Shown here: positions 32,718-40,368 of the stretch, piece by piece | Layout of the letters: the number at the start of each line of letters is the position of its first letter | Position numbering within the stretch: the first letter of the stretch is position 1 | IMG/VR virus record: IMGVR_UViG_3300034407_002547 | Span: 1-64,000 of that record | Source of the DNA: a virus | Strand: one strand, 5' to 3' | Length of the DNA: 64,000 bases | Program-made: the position numbers and the translations under genes | The notes under the pieces: generated by a model | Seen by the model: the letters and a program-made list of their open reading frames with translations, nothing else | Database searches by the model: none | Told to the model about the DNA's origin: nothing

Positions 32718-34240
32718 TGTATTTTTGTTAATCCTTTGTTTAACCAGTAGAGCCCATAATAGAAACTACCAATTACACTGTCAATATCGTCTTTGGCATA
32801 CCCACTAAGTGCTAGCCAAATTAACCCGTGCAGCAATTCAATTTTTGCCACACAATCAGGTAGCAGTTCTTCGAACACACCTTCTGCAACGCCAGCAGTA
32901 GGTGCTGCAGGCATGATGATTTCACAGGTATCTTTGTCAATGTGTAGTTTAAACTTGCGCCGATTAAAGTTATCATATCCCCCAACAGCACTATAGTACA
33001 CTTTAGCAAAATCATATATTGGATCGCCGAAAATACCAGGTTTATCAAAATACCCCCTGGGATCAATAAACCAAGCTTTGAGATTATTATCAATAATTGT
33101 ATTGGAAAAAGTTGGATCGCCATGTATAGGAGTAAACCATGTTGTTTGTAATGCATTATTGATTTGATTCCACAAGTGCGAATGTGTACTATGAAATATA
33201 TTAATGCATTTTACACCATTGACTGTAAAACTTGCTTTATCAAATCCAGGTATGATCTTACTAACACTGTTTACTCTATTTTGTGTTTTTTCAATGTAAA
33301 CACGTTTTATTTGATCATTGTTAGCAGGCTGTTGCCCTTTGCTGTGCAGGTCTTGCAGTGTGTAAATAATGTCTGCCAGCATACTGCGCTGTTCTCTTAC
33401 AGTAAGATCCTGCAATTCCCACACATGTTGGCCTTTAACTCTGGACATTGTAAGATGTTGCGAGTCTACTCCCACGCTTGGTATTCTTTTAAAATCCAAA
33501 TCATTGATTGCACTGTACCACGCATGCTCTTGTGTTATCAAGTGTGCATAGTCAGAATCGATTGCTTGTTTTACAACAACATCGTCTTGCACATCAACAT
33601 TATTAAAGAATCTACAAAATCCTAGTTTGCTGTTGTTTGCTTCTATTGCCCCAAAGTCACCAAGTTCTTCGAGCTGGTGTTCTGTAACTGTATCAAAGTC
33701 ACTAACATTATTACTAAACCACTTAACAAACTCACCGCTAAGTGGTGGTTTTGGAAAATGCTCTTGCGTAGGGAAATAAAATATACCCGGCACACCGTTT
33801 GTTTCACTGGGTGACTCTACAAGCCCATCTGGTTGCATACTCCAACGACAAGTAAATGCATCAGTTAAGCACACAATAGGACGATCGGCGTTATCCGGAA
33901 AAGGTGCAATATGATTGATGATCAAATCACTCCAAGTTAACAACACTGGTTCATCTTTGGGCACTGCATCTAGTGCTTGAGCAATGCCGGCACAGGTACC
34001 TGTTTCATTTGCACGAATTAATTTGTATTCAACATCAGGGCTATCAACTTGTAAATAGTTTTCTAATTGTTCATACAAGTAATCACCGATAATAATAAAA
34101 CGTGCATTTGGAAATTTGTCAAACAAATGATACAGTAAAGGCTTTCCGTGCACACTAACCAAGCACTTGGGTTTGTTCCATGTGTGATGACGCAGTCTAC
34201 TTCCTCGTCCCCCTGCTTGTACTATTATATTCAACGTCAT
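32714..34240 (-). CDS. NTP-transferase fused to a choline/aminoglycoside-type kinase
   Basis: 508 residues. Residues 1-235 are a nucleotidyltransferase: VQAGGRGSRLRHHTWNKPK is the GxGxRxxP...KP motif. Residues about 240-500 are a kinase of the APH/choline kinase fold: PIHGDPTFSNTIID is Brenner's motif (HGDxxxxN) and WFIDPRGYF the metal-binding Asp. LicA/LicC-like pairs make activated phosphocholine or sugars; here both activities are in one chain. Overlaps the HAD and glycosyltransferase genes by 4 nt each. Confidence 0.8.
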   Translation of the reverse strand: MTLNIIVQAGGRGSRLRHHTWNKPKCLVSVHGKPLLYHLFDKFPNARFIIIGDYLYEQLENYLQVDSPDVEYKLIRANETGTCAGIAQALDAVPKDEPVLLTWSDLIINHIAPFPDNADRPIVCLTDAFTCRWSMQPDGLVESPSETNGVPGIFYFPTQEHFPKPPLSGEFVKWFSNNVSDFDTVTEHQLEELGDFGAIEANNSKLGFCRFFNNVDVQDDVVVKQAIDSDYAHLITQEHAWYSAINDLDFKRIPSVGVDSQHLTMSRVKGQHVWELQDLTVREQRSMLADIIYTLQDLHSKGQQPANNDQIKRVYIEKTQNRVNSVSKIIPGFDKASFTVNGVKCINIFHSTHSHLWNQINNALQTTWFTPIHGDPTFSNTIIDNNLKAWFIDPRGYFDKPGIFGDPIYDFAKVYYSAVGGYDNFNRRKFKLHIDKDTCEIIMPAAPTAGVAEGVFEELLPDCVAKIELLHGLIWLALSGYAKDDIDSVIGSFYYGLYWLNKGLTKIQ

Positions 34241-34962
34241 ATGCTAACAATTCTTTCAGGTAACGGAATATCCCAAAGTTTGCCTTTGTTCCAGTAGTAA
34301 ACTCCGTTGACCATGTCTGGGTAATTGTTGTACACATGTTGAAAACTCATGCCACTAAACACAAAACTTTCCAGCTTCCACAGTTTTCTTTCTCGCATGC
34401 AATGGAATGCAGCATCGATGTTGCGTGGAAACATAAAGTCACGCATTTCGTTGCCTGGAATTTGCGTTAGTTCTGTCCAGTCTAGAGAACTGCGAAACAA
34501 TGCTACACCAAAAGTCCAGCCTGCATTGTGTGTACTGTAAAAGTCTAAACTAAATCCATCCAACTTGTGCTCTACTAGATAGTTTTCGGCACTGTGAATT
34601 TTATCATTGAGTGCATCCCACCTGTGCGTTAAAAACTGTGTATCGTCAGCGTCAATCATCCAGAAGTTGTCACTGTTGTCTTTGCTTAATTCAAACCCTG
34701 TCAGGTTAGCAGTTGCCATGTTGCGCTTACGGGGTTTGAGTTCTTTAAGATAACTTACTAAACTTCTATCACTAGCAACAAATTTTGTTTGCGGATAATC
34801 AATAAAACAAGTGTCTAATATTTTAGGACGACTTCCATCTTCTTCGGTTCTATCACACAATATCCAAGTTGGGTAGTCTTTAAATGTTTCTAGCCAGAAA
34901 CGTAAACAATGCACAGCATGCATGTCCATTCTGTCAATTTTTAAAAACACATTAGTTTTCAT
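34237..34962 (-). CDS. GT-A-like glycosyltransferase
   Basis: 241 residues from ATG at 34962; a TTG two codons upstream is the alternative. FWMIDADDTQFLTHRWDAL near residue 110 has the Asp-x-Asp site. TFGVALFRSSLDW and FMFPRNIDAAFHCM follow in the acceptor half. It resembles the other DxD proteins of the island in order but not closely in sequence. No clear ribosome binding site. The stop overlaps the NTP-transferase start (ATGA). Confidence 0.62.
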   Translation of the reverse strand: MKTNVFLKIDRMDMHAVHCLRFWLETFKDYPTWILCDRTEEDGSRPKILDTCFIDYPQTKFVASDRSLVSYLKELKPRKRNMATANLTGFELSKDNSDNFWMIDADDTQFLTHRWDALNDKIHSAENYLVEHKLDGFSLDFYSTHNAGWTFGVALFRSSLDWTELTQIPGNEMRDFMFPRNIDAAFHCMRERKLWKLESFVFSGMSFQHVYNNYPDMVNGVYYWNKGKLWDIPLPERIVSI

Positions 34963-34975
34963 AATCAATAGTCTT

Positions 34976-35239
34976 TCATTTGTTTTCTTTTACCAAAGTA
35001 TACACTACAATTAACTGGTCAAGAATTTCTTTAATTGCAACATTTGTTAAACTTAGTTTACATATGTCTTGAAAGTCACTGTCACTTATGAATTGACCAT
35101 TGGCTCTAGCAATTGCATCCGTATCTCCGCCAATGATCCAACGAGGTATAGTATTGTGCGGCGGATCTCTGTACCTAGCATATGTTATACCAGTAGCATG
35201 CTCGTATATCAACGGCTCACCTGGAAGAAGATCACCCAC
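34976..35239 (-). CDS. conserved small phage protein, GTG start
   Basis: 87 residues with GTG start at 35239 (reading MGDLLPGEPLIYEHATG). From memory this MGDLLPGE start is shared by many marine T4-like phage proteins of unknown function. A central IIGGDTDAIARANG is followed by a helical C-terminus. It lies 1 nt after the small membrane protein gene. No motif gives a role. Confidence 0.65.
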   Translation of the reverse strand: MGDLLPGEPLIYEHATGITYARYRDPPHNTIPRWIIGGDTDAIARANGQFISDSDFQDICKLSLTNVAIKEILDQLIVVYTLVKENK

Positions 35240-35240
35240 G

Positions 35241-35489
35241 TTACTTGTCCATTAACTCTGCTTTGCGCTTTTCAATAGCTGCAAGTCGCTGTGCCTCAGC
35301 TTCAATATCAGCAGACTCTCTTTCTGCCTTTGCTGTACCATCCCGGCCCATAAACAATAAAACGATTGCTGTGATAAGGGGTGAAATCAATAGTGCAATA
35401 AAAAACCAAAGCCATCCATTGCGTCCCCAGTTGTTGGCCCAGTAACCTACTAAAGCCGAAAACCCTACTGCGATTAAAATAATATCCAA
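35241..35489 (-). CDS. small membrane protein with acidic/basic C-terminal helix, TTG start
   Basis: 82 residues from TTG at 35489, with AAGGA about 10 nt upstream and no ATG before the conserved region. Two hydrophobic segments (IILIAVGFSALVGYW and LWFFIALLISPLITAIVLLF) are followed by a charged helix (ADIEAEAQRLAAIEKRKAEL). The layout of two membrane helices and a cytoplasmic coiled coil recalls superinfection or lysis-modulating proteins, but this is only a suggestion. Confidence 0.6.
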   Translation of the reverse strand: MDIILIAVGFSALVGYWANNWGRNGWLWFFIALLISPLITAIVLLFMGRDGTAKAERESADIEAEAQRLAAIEKRKAELMDK

Positions 35490-35490
35490 C

Positions 35491-35853
35491 TTATATGTTT
35501 CCTTTTACTTCAGTGCCACTTGTACGTCTTACAATATCGTCGTGATTAAACTCTGCCCAGTATAGTTCAAATGCTACACCGTCTTCAAGTCCTTCGAACT
35601 GATGGATCTTGCCTGGCTTGACTTGTGTAAAGTCGCCTGCGTTTAGAATAGTTTCATCAACTAGTCCTTGGTCATCTTGCCACACACGCACAAGCATCTG
35701 TCCTGACTCTACATAGAAGCCGTTCCATTTAAATTGATGCTCGTGTTCACTGCATTTGTAACCTTTATTAAATTCAATGCGATGGAACTCTAATGCTCCG
35801 TTTGCATGAATCAACTCTGTGTTACCCCAAATTTTTCCTGCTTTAATTCCCAT
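35491..35853 (-). CDS. cupin-domain protein
   Basis: 120 residues from ATG at 35853, where the start overlaps the methyltransferase stop by one base (TAATG); a longer frame to 35892 would lie within the upstream gene. SEHEHQFKWNGFYVESGQM is cupin motif 1 with two His and a Glu, and VKPGKIHQFEG is motif 2. A single-domain metal cupin of this size could bind or isomerise a sugar, as in sugar-epimerase-like cupins. The context next to the sugar island supports this weakly. Confidence 0.72.
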   Translation of the reverse strand: MGIKAGKIWGNTELIHANGALEFHRIEFNKGYKCSEHEHQFKWNGFYVESGQMLVRVWQDDQGLVDETILNAGDFTQVKPGKIHQFEGLEDGVAFELYWAEFNHDDIVRRTSGTEVKGNI

Positions 35854-36611
35854 TACTGTTGTTCCATCCACATGTTGTTCTTGTCTAACCAAGGTAATAT
35901 TAAATCTCGTTGTCGCAGATATCCGTACTTAGATATGCTAGCTTCGGCACTTGCTGGCAACAAATCTGTATCACCAGCAAGTTTGTACAAATTAGTAGTT
36001 TTAGGATCCATTGGTTCAATATTGCTGCGATATACTAGTGCATACATCCATGGATCATTTATGTCTTTTTTGAAAAACCCACTGCGACAGTCCCACCCAC
36101 TAACTGCTAGCATGTATATCAACTGTGGCATAGTATAATGATACTTTTGCTCTAAATGAACATTATACTCAAGTATATTGAATTTTACATTGGTTGTTTG
36201 CGGGACTGCTACAATTAACATAGCATCTTGTTCAGCAACATGCCACCAATTAGACAATGCTTCGTATGGGTTTATTAAATTTTGCAGTTGATCGTGGCAT
36301 AGCAATATATCAAACGTTTTTTTATTACTATTGAATTTTTCAATATCGTCTACACGCTGGTATGAAATGTTGTCGTGACGAGACAACAACTTATCGTGTG
36401 TATTAATACCAACACACTTGATGTTCAACGGTTGTTGATTGTCACGGGTAACTTGGTTTGCCCACCAAGTCATAGTGTGTCCGTCAACATCGCAGCCAAT
36501 GTCAAGAACTCTATTTACACTTTCCATGAAATCATCATACTCTATCATGTAAGACAGAATATTTTCAAATATATGATTGTGTTTTAACTCAATACTACTA
36601 AACGAGCTCAT
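35853..36611 (-). CDS. class I SAM-dependent methyltransferase-like protein
   Basis: 252 residues. NRVLDIGCDVDGHTMTWW near residue 33 is SAM motif I, IKCVGINTHDK motif II, FDILLCHDQLQNL motif IV, and AMLIVAVPQT motif V. The C-terminal 80 residues are an extra helical part. Such proteins methylate small molecules or sugars. It heads the run of cupin and membrane genes. ACAAGGATT lies upstream of the ATG, preceded by a small palindrome. Confidence 0.68.
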   Translation of the reverse strand: MSSFSSIELKHNHIFENILSYMIEYDDFMESVNRVLDIGCDVDGHTMTWWANQVTRDNQQPLNIKCVGINTHDKLLSRHDNISYQRVDDIEKFNSNKKTFDILLCHDQLQNLINPYEALSNWWHVAEQDAMLIVAVPQTTNVKFNILEYNVHLEQKYHYTMPQLIYMLAVSGWDCRSGFFKKDINDPWMYALVYRSNIEPMDPKTTNLYKLAGDTDLLPASAEASISKYGYLRQRDLILPWLDKNNMWMEQQ

Positions 36612-36660
36612 TTTCTAATCCTTGTACATATACTATATGTATCTTAACAATCAAGCAGGA

Positions 36661-37113
36661 TTAAATTTCAATGTCTTCCATCCCGGCAGTGCGAAGTCTT
36701 ACAATGTGCCCCATTTGCCATTGCTTGGTATCTAAGCCCTTCATGATTCCTAGATACCTATTGCGCATTAGCGCAACTTCATTGATCAACGTTTCGAAGT
36801 CGATTACTTCATCTTCGCCGTCAACATATTTTTCAGCATCTCTACTGCTCAATGCACGGCCGTAGTTTTCTAGATATTTTTGAAAATGCTTGCGCCGAAT
36901 CTTGCGTAGTTGTATGTTAAGAAAGTTGAGCACCGCTTCAATTTCTTGAAGCTGGTTAAAGCGATGCTCAGTAATGCCCGGTAGGGCACTAATATTCTTT
37001 TCGACTATACCACTAACTTGGCATTCACGTTTTGCGGCAAGTATTTCTTGCTCAAAATGTGTAATAAACCCTGGAATATTTGCAAGATTTTGAGTAACAC
37101 GACTATACCACAT
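36661..37113 (-). CDS. uvsY: UvsY-like recombination mediator
   Basis: 150 residues, close to T4 UvsY (137). Helical throughout. LSSRDAEKYVDGEDEVIDFE followed by RNRYLGIMKGLDTKQWQMG near residues 95-135 is the pattern I recall from UvsY of marine T4-like phages. UvsY loads UvsX recombinase on gp32-coated single-stranded DNA. Its place two genes downstream of uvsX supports the call. Confidence 0.82.
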   Translation of the reverse strand: MWYSRVTQNLANIPGFITHFEQEILAAKRECQVSGIVEKNISALPGITEHRFNQLQEIEAVLNFLNIQLRKIRRKHFQKYLENYGRALSSRDAEKYVDGEDEVIDFETLINEVALMRNRYLGIMKGLDTKQWQMGHIVRLRTAGMEDIEI

Positions 37114-37121
37114 GTGAGTTA

Positions 37122-37412
37122 TTAATACTCATCGTAGTCAAATTCACCATCGTCGTTGATTAAATCAACCATAACATCGTCGTCGATATCATCTTCGATG
37201 TCTGATTCGTCATGCGAGCCTGTATACTCTCCTACTGCCATCTTGATAGCCCCATCAAATTTAAACGCTTCGCGAATTTCATGTTCGTCGTAGGTTTCCA
37301 TTAATGTTGCTACAACTGTTTCAGCAGCTTCGCGAATATCAGCGTTTTGTAACAAGTGACTTCTGCAATCTCTCCAAACAATTGCAGCTAACTCCAGTGG
37401 TGACATTGCCAT
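37122..37412 (-). CDS. small acidic protein between uvsX and uvsY
   Basis: 96 residues. The N-terminal half is helical (PLELAAIVWRDCRSHLL); the C-terminal third is very acidic (DIEDDIDDDVMVDLINDD). It lies 2 nt from uvsX and 8 nt from uvsY, so it is part of the recombination operon. A role as DNA mimic or partner of UvsX is conceivable but unsupported. Confidence 0.6.
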   Translation of the reverse strand: MAMSPLELAAIVWRDCRSHLLQNADIREAAETVVATLMETYDEHEIREAFKFDGAIKMAVGEYTGSHDESDIEDDIDDDVMVDLINDDGEFDYDEY

Positions 37413-37414
37413 TT

Positions 37415-38509
37415 TTATACTTGTGCCTCTTCGATTGCTTGTGTTAGTTCTTCGTCTACTAGCTCATCTTCAATTACTTCGGCTAGTTCTTCTACTTTGT
37501 TAAAGTCCAACATAACTTTATCTAAACACCCGTCTTCGTTGCGTTCCCATGCCTTACGGAATTGTAGGATTTCTTCGCCGGTGCTTGTTACAAAACGCAG
37601 TCTGTTGCCTTGTTTGGTTAGCAAGCCAGTTGATTCTGCTAAGTCAACAAGTCCACTATATGGATTCATGCCTGTTTCATAAGGAATCTTAACTTGCACA
37701 CTTTCAAAAGGTTTAGCATAACGTGTTTTCATAACTTTACATGCTGCACGAATACCTTTTACTTGAGAGATCTTGTTGCCATCTTCATCCTCTTTTAGTT
37801 TGAGCTTGCGCATAGCAACAACAATCGAACTTGCATAGATAAAGCCTTGCCCACCCGAGATCTTATCGTCTGGATCAAACATGTCTTGTGATGCATATGT
37901 GTGATTGGTACACACCATGCCAACGTTATAGCTACCAAACATGTTAACAGTATTACGAACAAGTGCAGTAAGTGCCTTAGGTTTACGCCCCAAGTCACCT
38001 TTCATGTCACCAGCTTCAAACTGGTTAACGTCAGTGGGTGTTAGCATCATGCCCAACGAGTCAATGACAAACAACACTTTAGGACGCTCACCGTCAGGCA
38101 TTGCTTTATAATCTTTCATGAATGTTGAAATTGTTTTTGCAACATCGTCGATCATGCTCATTGCTAGTTTAAGCAATTTGCTTTCATCTGTGTCAACGCC
38201 TAGTGCTTGCAGCCATGCTTCGTCTAGTGCGTTTTCTGTGTCAACAAGCACAACAAAAATGCCTTGTTGCTGTGCATGTTTTACAATATTACCAGCAGCA
38301 AAATAACTTTTGCCTGCACCTGATTCACCTGCAAACACTGTAACTTTACCCAGTGGGCAACCTTTGTGAAAGTCTCCCGAGATAAGATAGTTTAGTGCAT
38401 AGTTACCTGTGCTGATCCAATCAGTTGGATCGTTAAAGCCGATTGACAATCCGTCAATGCTTTTTGTAATGTCCTTGCGGAATTTTGAGATATCAAATGG
38501 TTTTGCCAT
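37415..38509 (-). CDS. uvsX: UvsX RecA-like recombinase
   Basis: 364 residues (T4 UvsX 391). Walker A is GESGAGKS near residues 60-67, Walker B VLFVIDSLGMM near residue 150, and VCTNHTYASQDM plus GGQGFIYASSIVVAM are the L1/L2-region neighbours of RecA-type proteins. The C-terminus is acidic (EELTQAIEEAQV). It forms filaments on single-stranded DNA and drives strand exchange with UvsY and gp32, all three in this 3-kb stretch. Confidence 0.95.
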   Translation of the reverse strand: MAKPFDISKFRKDITKSIDGLSIGFNDPTDWISTGNYALNYLISGDFHKGCPLGKVTVFAGESGAGKSYFAAGNIVKHAQQQGIFVVLVDTENALDEAWLQALGVDTDESKLLKLAMSMIDDVAKTISTFMKDYKAMPDGERPKVLFVIDSLGMMLTPTDVNQFEAGDMKGDLGRKPKALTALVRNTVNMFGSYNVGMVCTNHTYASQDMFDPDDKISGGQGFIYASSIVVAMRKLKLKEDEDGNKISQVKGIRAACKVMKTRYAKPFESVQVKIPYETGMNPYSGLVDLAESTGLLTKQGNRLRFVTSTGEEILQFRKAWERNEDGCLDKVMLDFNKVEELAEVIEDELVDEELTQAIEEAQV

Positions 38510-38545
38510 ATTTTGTTGTGTCCTTGACTAATATTTCATTATCTA

Positions 38546-38577
38546 AGGGCAAGGAAAAAAGAAATAAACCTTGCCCT
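38546..38577 (-). terminator. hairpin between gp32 and uvsX genes
   Basis: Nine-base-pair stem AGGGCAAGG (38546-38554) with CCTTGCCCT (38569-38577). On the minus strand the loop is U-rich but no T-run follows, so it may be an attenuator or an mRNA 3'-end stabiliser rather than a full terminator. Confidence 0.5.
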
Positions 38578-38598
38578 CATGTAATTACCACTTAGTAA

Positions 38599-39597
38599 TT
38601 AGTTTGCAGCTTGGCGGCTGCGGATCATAGCCAGAATATCATCTGCTTTACTACTAGGCGCAGCTTCAGCTGATGGTGCCGGAGCTACTGGAGTCTCGGC
38701 TGCTGGTGCAACATCTGTCCAACCACTGTCAGTTGATGTTGATTCTGCCACAGGAGTTGCTGCTGGTGCTGCCACAGGAGTTGCTGCTGGTGCTGCACTT
38801 CCTGCTGGTGCTTGCATGCCCGCTGGGCGGAAGTATTGCCCCCAACGTTCTGCATCGTATGATTGACCGTCAACACTAGCTTCAAACATTTCCTTCATTA
38901 CTTTGATAGCCGTTTCATCTGGGCGTTTTGGTAAGAAGTCAGCCAAGTTGTACAAACCTTGCGATTCGATTGCTTCAGCTTCTGTTGCAGTAAGTGGTGT
39001 TTCTTTACGGGCCCACTTGCTTGTTGAATAGTCAGCATATCCGCCTTTGGCTGTTTTGCTGATACGGAAGTCCAGCCCACGCTCATAGTCAGTTGGAAGT
39101 TCTTCTAGTTCTGGATCCATCAACGCTGATTTAATAGTCTGGAAGATCTGAGGACCAATAATAAAACGTCGAATTGCTTTGTCACTGTTGTCATCAGAGA
39201 TTGGATTCTCACGTACAAAACCTTGCATGATGTACGAACGTTTTTTCCAATACTTACGACCCATGTCTTCAAGACTTTTGTCTTTAAACCACTGACGTAC
39301 TTCGGTGAGAATTGGACAAGTTTCGCCCCACATCTCAACACATGGCACTTGTACTATAACATTCTTACTATCCATTTGACCTTTGATGCCATTGAATGGA
39401 AGTTTGATCATTGCACGTTCCATCCAAAAGAACGTATTGCCGTTATCTTCATCAGGAAGGAAGCGAAGCACTGCGCTGTCGCCTTCGTTCATATTCCAAT
39501 GTGGGTAAATTGCGCCATCGCCACCGGATGACTGATTGTTGCCTTGCTTGTTGTCTGCCGCTGCAAGACGGGCGCGGATTTCTGCTAATGAAGCCAT
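38599..39597 (-). CDS. 32: single-stranded DNA-binding protein, T4 gp32 type
   Basis: 332 residues (T4 gp32 301). The basic N-terminus with MASLAEIRARLAAA and the core with YPHWNMNEGDSAVLRFLPDE, VQVPCVEMWGETCPIL and YIMQGFVREN match marine gp32. The core zinc site is reduced to a few Cys. The C-terminus is Ala/Pro-rich with an exact tandem 24-nt repeat (38746-38769, 38770-38793; protein unit APAATPVA) and ends in an acidic region then IRSRQAAN. It coats ssDNA in replication and recombination. A leader of about 93 nt with three hairpins precedes the gene. Confidence 0.93.
   Translation of the reverse strand: MASLAEIRARLAAADNKQGNNQSSGGDGAIYPHWNMNEGDSAVLRFLPDEDNGNTFFWMERAMIKLPFNGIKGQMDSKNVIVQVPCVEMWGETCPILTEVRQWFKDKSLEDMGRKYWKKRSYIMQGFVRENPISDDNSDKAIRRFIIGPQIFQTIKSALMDPELEELPTDYERGLDFRISKTAKGGYADYSTSKWARKETPLTATEAEAIESQGLYNLADFLPKRPDETAIKVMKEMFEASVDGQSYDAERWGQYFRPAGMQAPAGSAAPAATPVAAPAATPVAESTSTDSGWTDVAPAAETPVAPAPSAEAAPSSKADDILAMIRSRQAAN
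38746..38793 (-). repeat. exact 24-nt tandem repeat inside gene 32
   Basis: Two consecutive identical 24-mers in frame, adding one 8-residue unit to the Ala/Pro linker between the core and the acidic C-terminus of gp32. Confidence 0.85.
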
Positions 39598-39612
39598 TTG
39601 TATTCTCCTATA

Positions 39613-39689
39613 TGCCTACGAGTAGCAACTACTACTCTTTTCATTTGCCTACGATACGCAACTACGTATCTGTGTATGCCTATATACAC
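39613..39689 (-). promoter_or_regulatory. gp32 mRNA leader with three tandem hairpins, candidate translational operator
   Basis: On the minus strand three 6-bp hairpins follow each other: GTGTAT/ATACAC (39684-39689 with 39672-39677), GATACG/CGTATC (39665-39670 with 39653-39658) and GAGTAG/CTACTC (39632-39637 with 39620-39625). The last two share the loop TAGTTG and the 3' flank GTAGGCA although their stems differ in sequence. The ATG with AGGAGAA is 16 nt beyond the last flank. T4 gp32 represses its own translation through a structured leader, so a similar role is inferred. Confidence 0.65.
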
Positions 39690-39695
39690 CGTACT

Positions 39696-39724
39696 AGTAT
39701 ATACGCTTTTATTTAGTCCGTCAA
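39696..39724 (-). promoter_or_regulatory. promoter of gene 32, sigma-70 type with a late box in its spacer
   Basis: Minus-strand TTGACG (39719-39724), 17 bp spacer, TATACT (39696-39701). CTAAATA (39710-39716) lies within the spacer and may act as a late promoter. The sigma-70 start is expected at about 39689-39690, the first base of the first leader hairpin. Confidence 0.65.
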
Positions 39725-39781
39725 GCAAAAAGGTTAAACATTGTCGAAAGAATAAACTTTGTTGATCAACTCGGCTTGGAT

Positions 39782-39787
39782 TAAATA
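39782..39787 (+). promoter_or_regulatory. late-like TAAATA box, 5 nt from ATG
   Basis: TTAAATA followed by TACAC and the ATG at 39793. No Shine-Dalgarno sequence can fit between them. Confidence 0.5.
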
Positions 39788-39792
39788 TACAC

Positions 39793-40368
39793 ATGACACA
39801 TAATAACATAAGCACAAAAGAAGTCAACTGTTTCGGGCAAGATGCTAAGTTCGAACTTGCTGCACCAAATCTGTGGTGGGTACATAACGCATTTGACGAT
39901 GGTACACTAAAGTGGATGCAAAGCATCTATGTAAACATGGACAATACATTCGAAGTAACTCGTCCTGACAAACGTTTATTGCTAGCAGACGGTGCTGACA
40001 ACCGAACACTACAAGAAATTGGTCGTATGATGGTTCCAAGTCTTGAAAAAATGCTAGATCTCAAACTAAACTTAATGATTAGTAAATTCTGGCTCGACTT
40101 ACCAGACTTTGGGTGCCAACCGCATGGCGATAGTGCTGAAATTATTGTCACATTGCAAATATATATTGATGTTAAACACATCGAAGATCACCAACTTCGC
40201 ATGTACGGTGCAGAATTTATGCACGTTAATCCATCAGTTGAAGCCCCGATAATTGAAAATTGCGGATATCTCAACTTAAACACTGATCAAAAAGTACATC
40301 AAGTTATATGCGGATGTGGTACACGACAAAGTGTAACATTCCAATACAACTTAGCTATTGATAATTAA
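39793..40368 (+). CDS. 2-oxoglutarate/Fe(II) oxygenase-like protein
   Basis: 191 residues. His111-x-Asp113 (QPHGDSAEI), distal His169 and Arg178 (VHQVICGCGTRQS) give the complete 2-His-1-carboxylate and 2OG-binding set of the dioxygenase jelly roll. Marine T4-like phages carry several such genes. Substrate unknown. It is a lone plus-strand gene; TAAATA lies 5 nt before the ATG (39782-39787), so a leaderless late mRNA is predicted. It converges on a second related gene with a 14-bp overlap. Confidence 0.7.
   Translation: MTHNNISTKEVNCFGQDAKFELAAPNLWWVHNAFDDGTLKWMQSIYVNMDNTFEVTRPDKRLLLADGADNRTLQEIGRMMVPSLEKMLDLKLNLMISKFWLDLPDFGCQPHGDSAEIIVTLQIYIDVKHIEDHQLRMYGAEFMHVNPSVEAPIIENCGYLNLNTDQKVHQVICGCGTRQSVTFQYNLAIDN

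Noticed and set aside
36625-36650. Palindrome TACATATACTATATGTA before the 36611 gene as a terminator
   Set aside because: AT-only 7-bp stem without a T-run after it; could equally be part of a promoter, so not called.
39605-39690. Short palindromic repeats upstream of gene 32 as a replication origin with iterons
   Set aside because: Copies are too few and their position between promoter and start codon fits an RNA leader better. A role in replication cannot be fully excluded.
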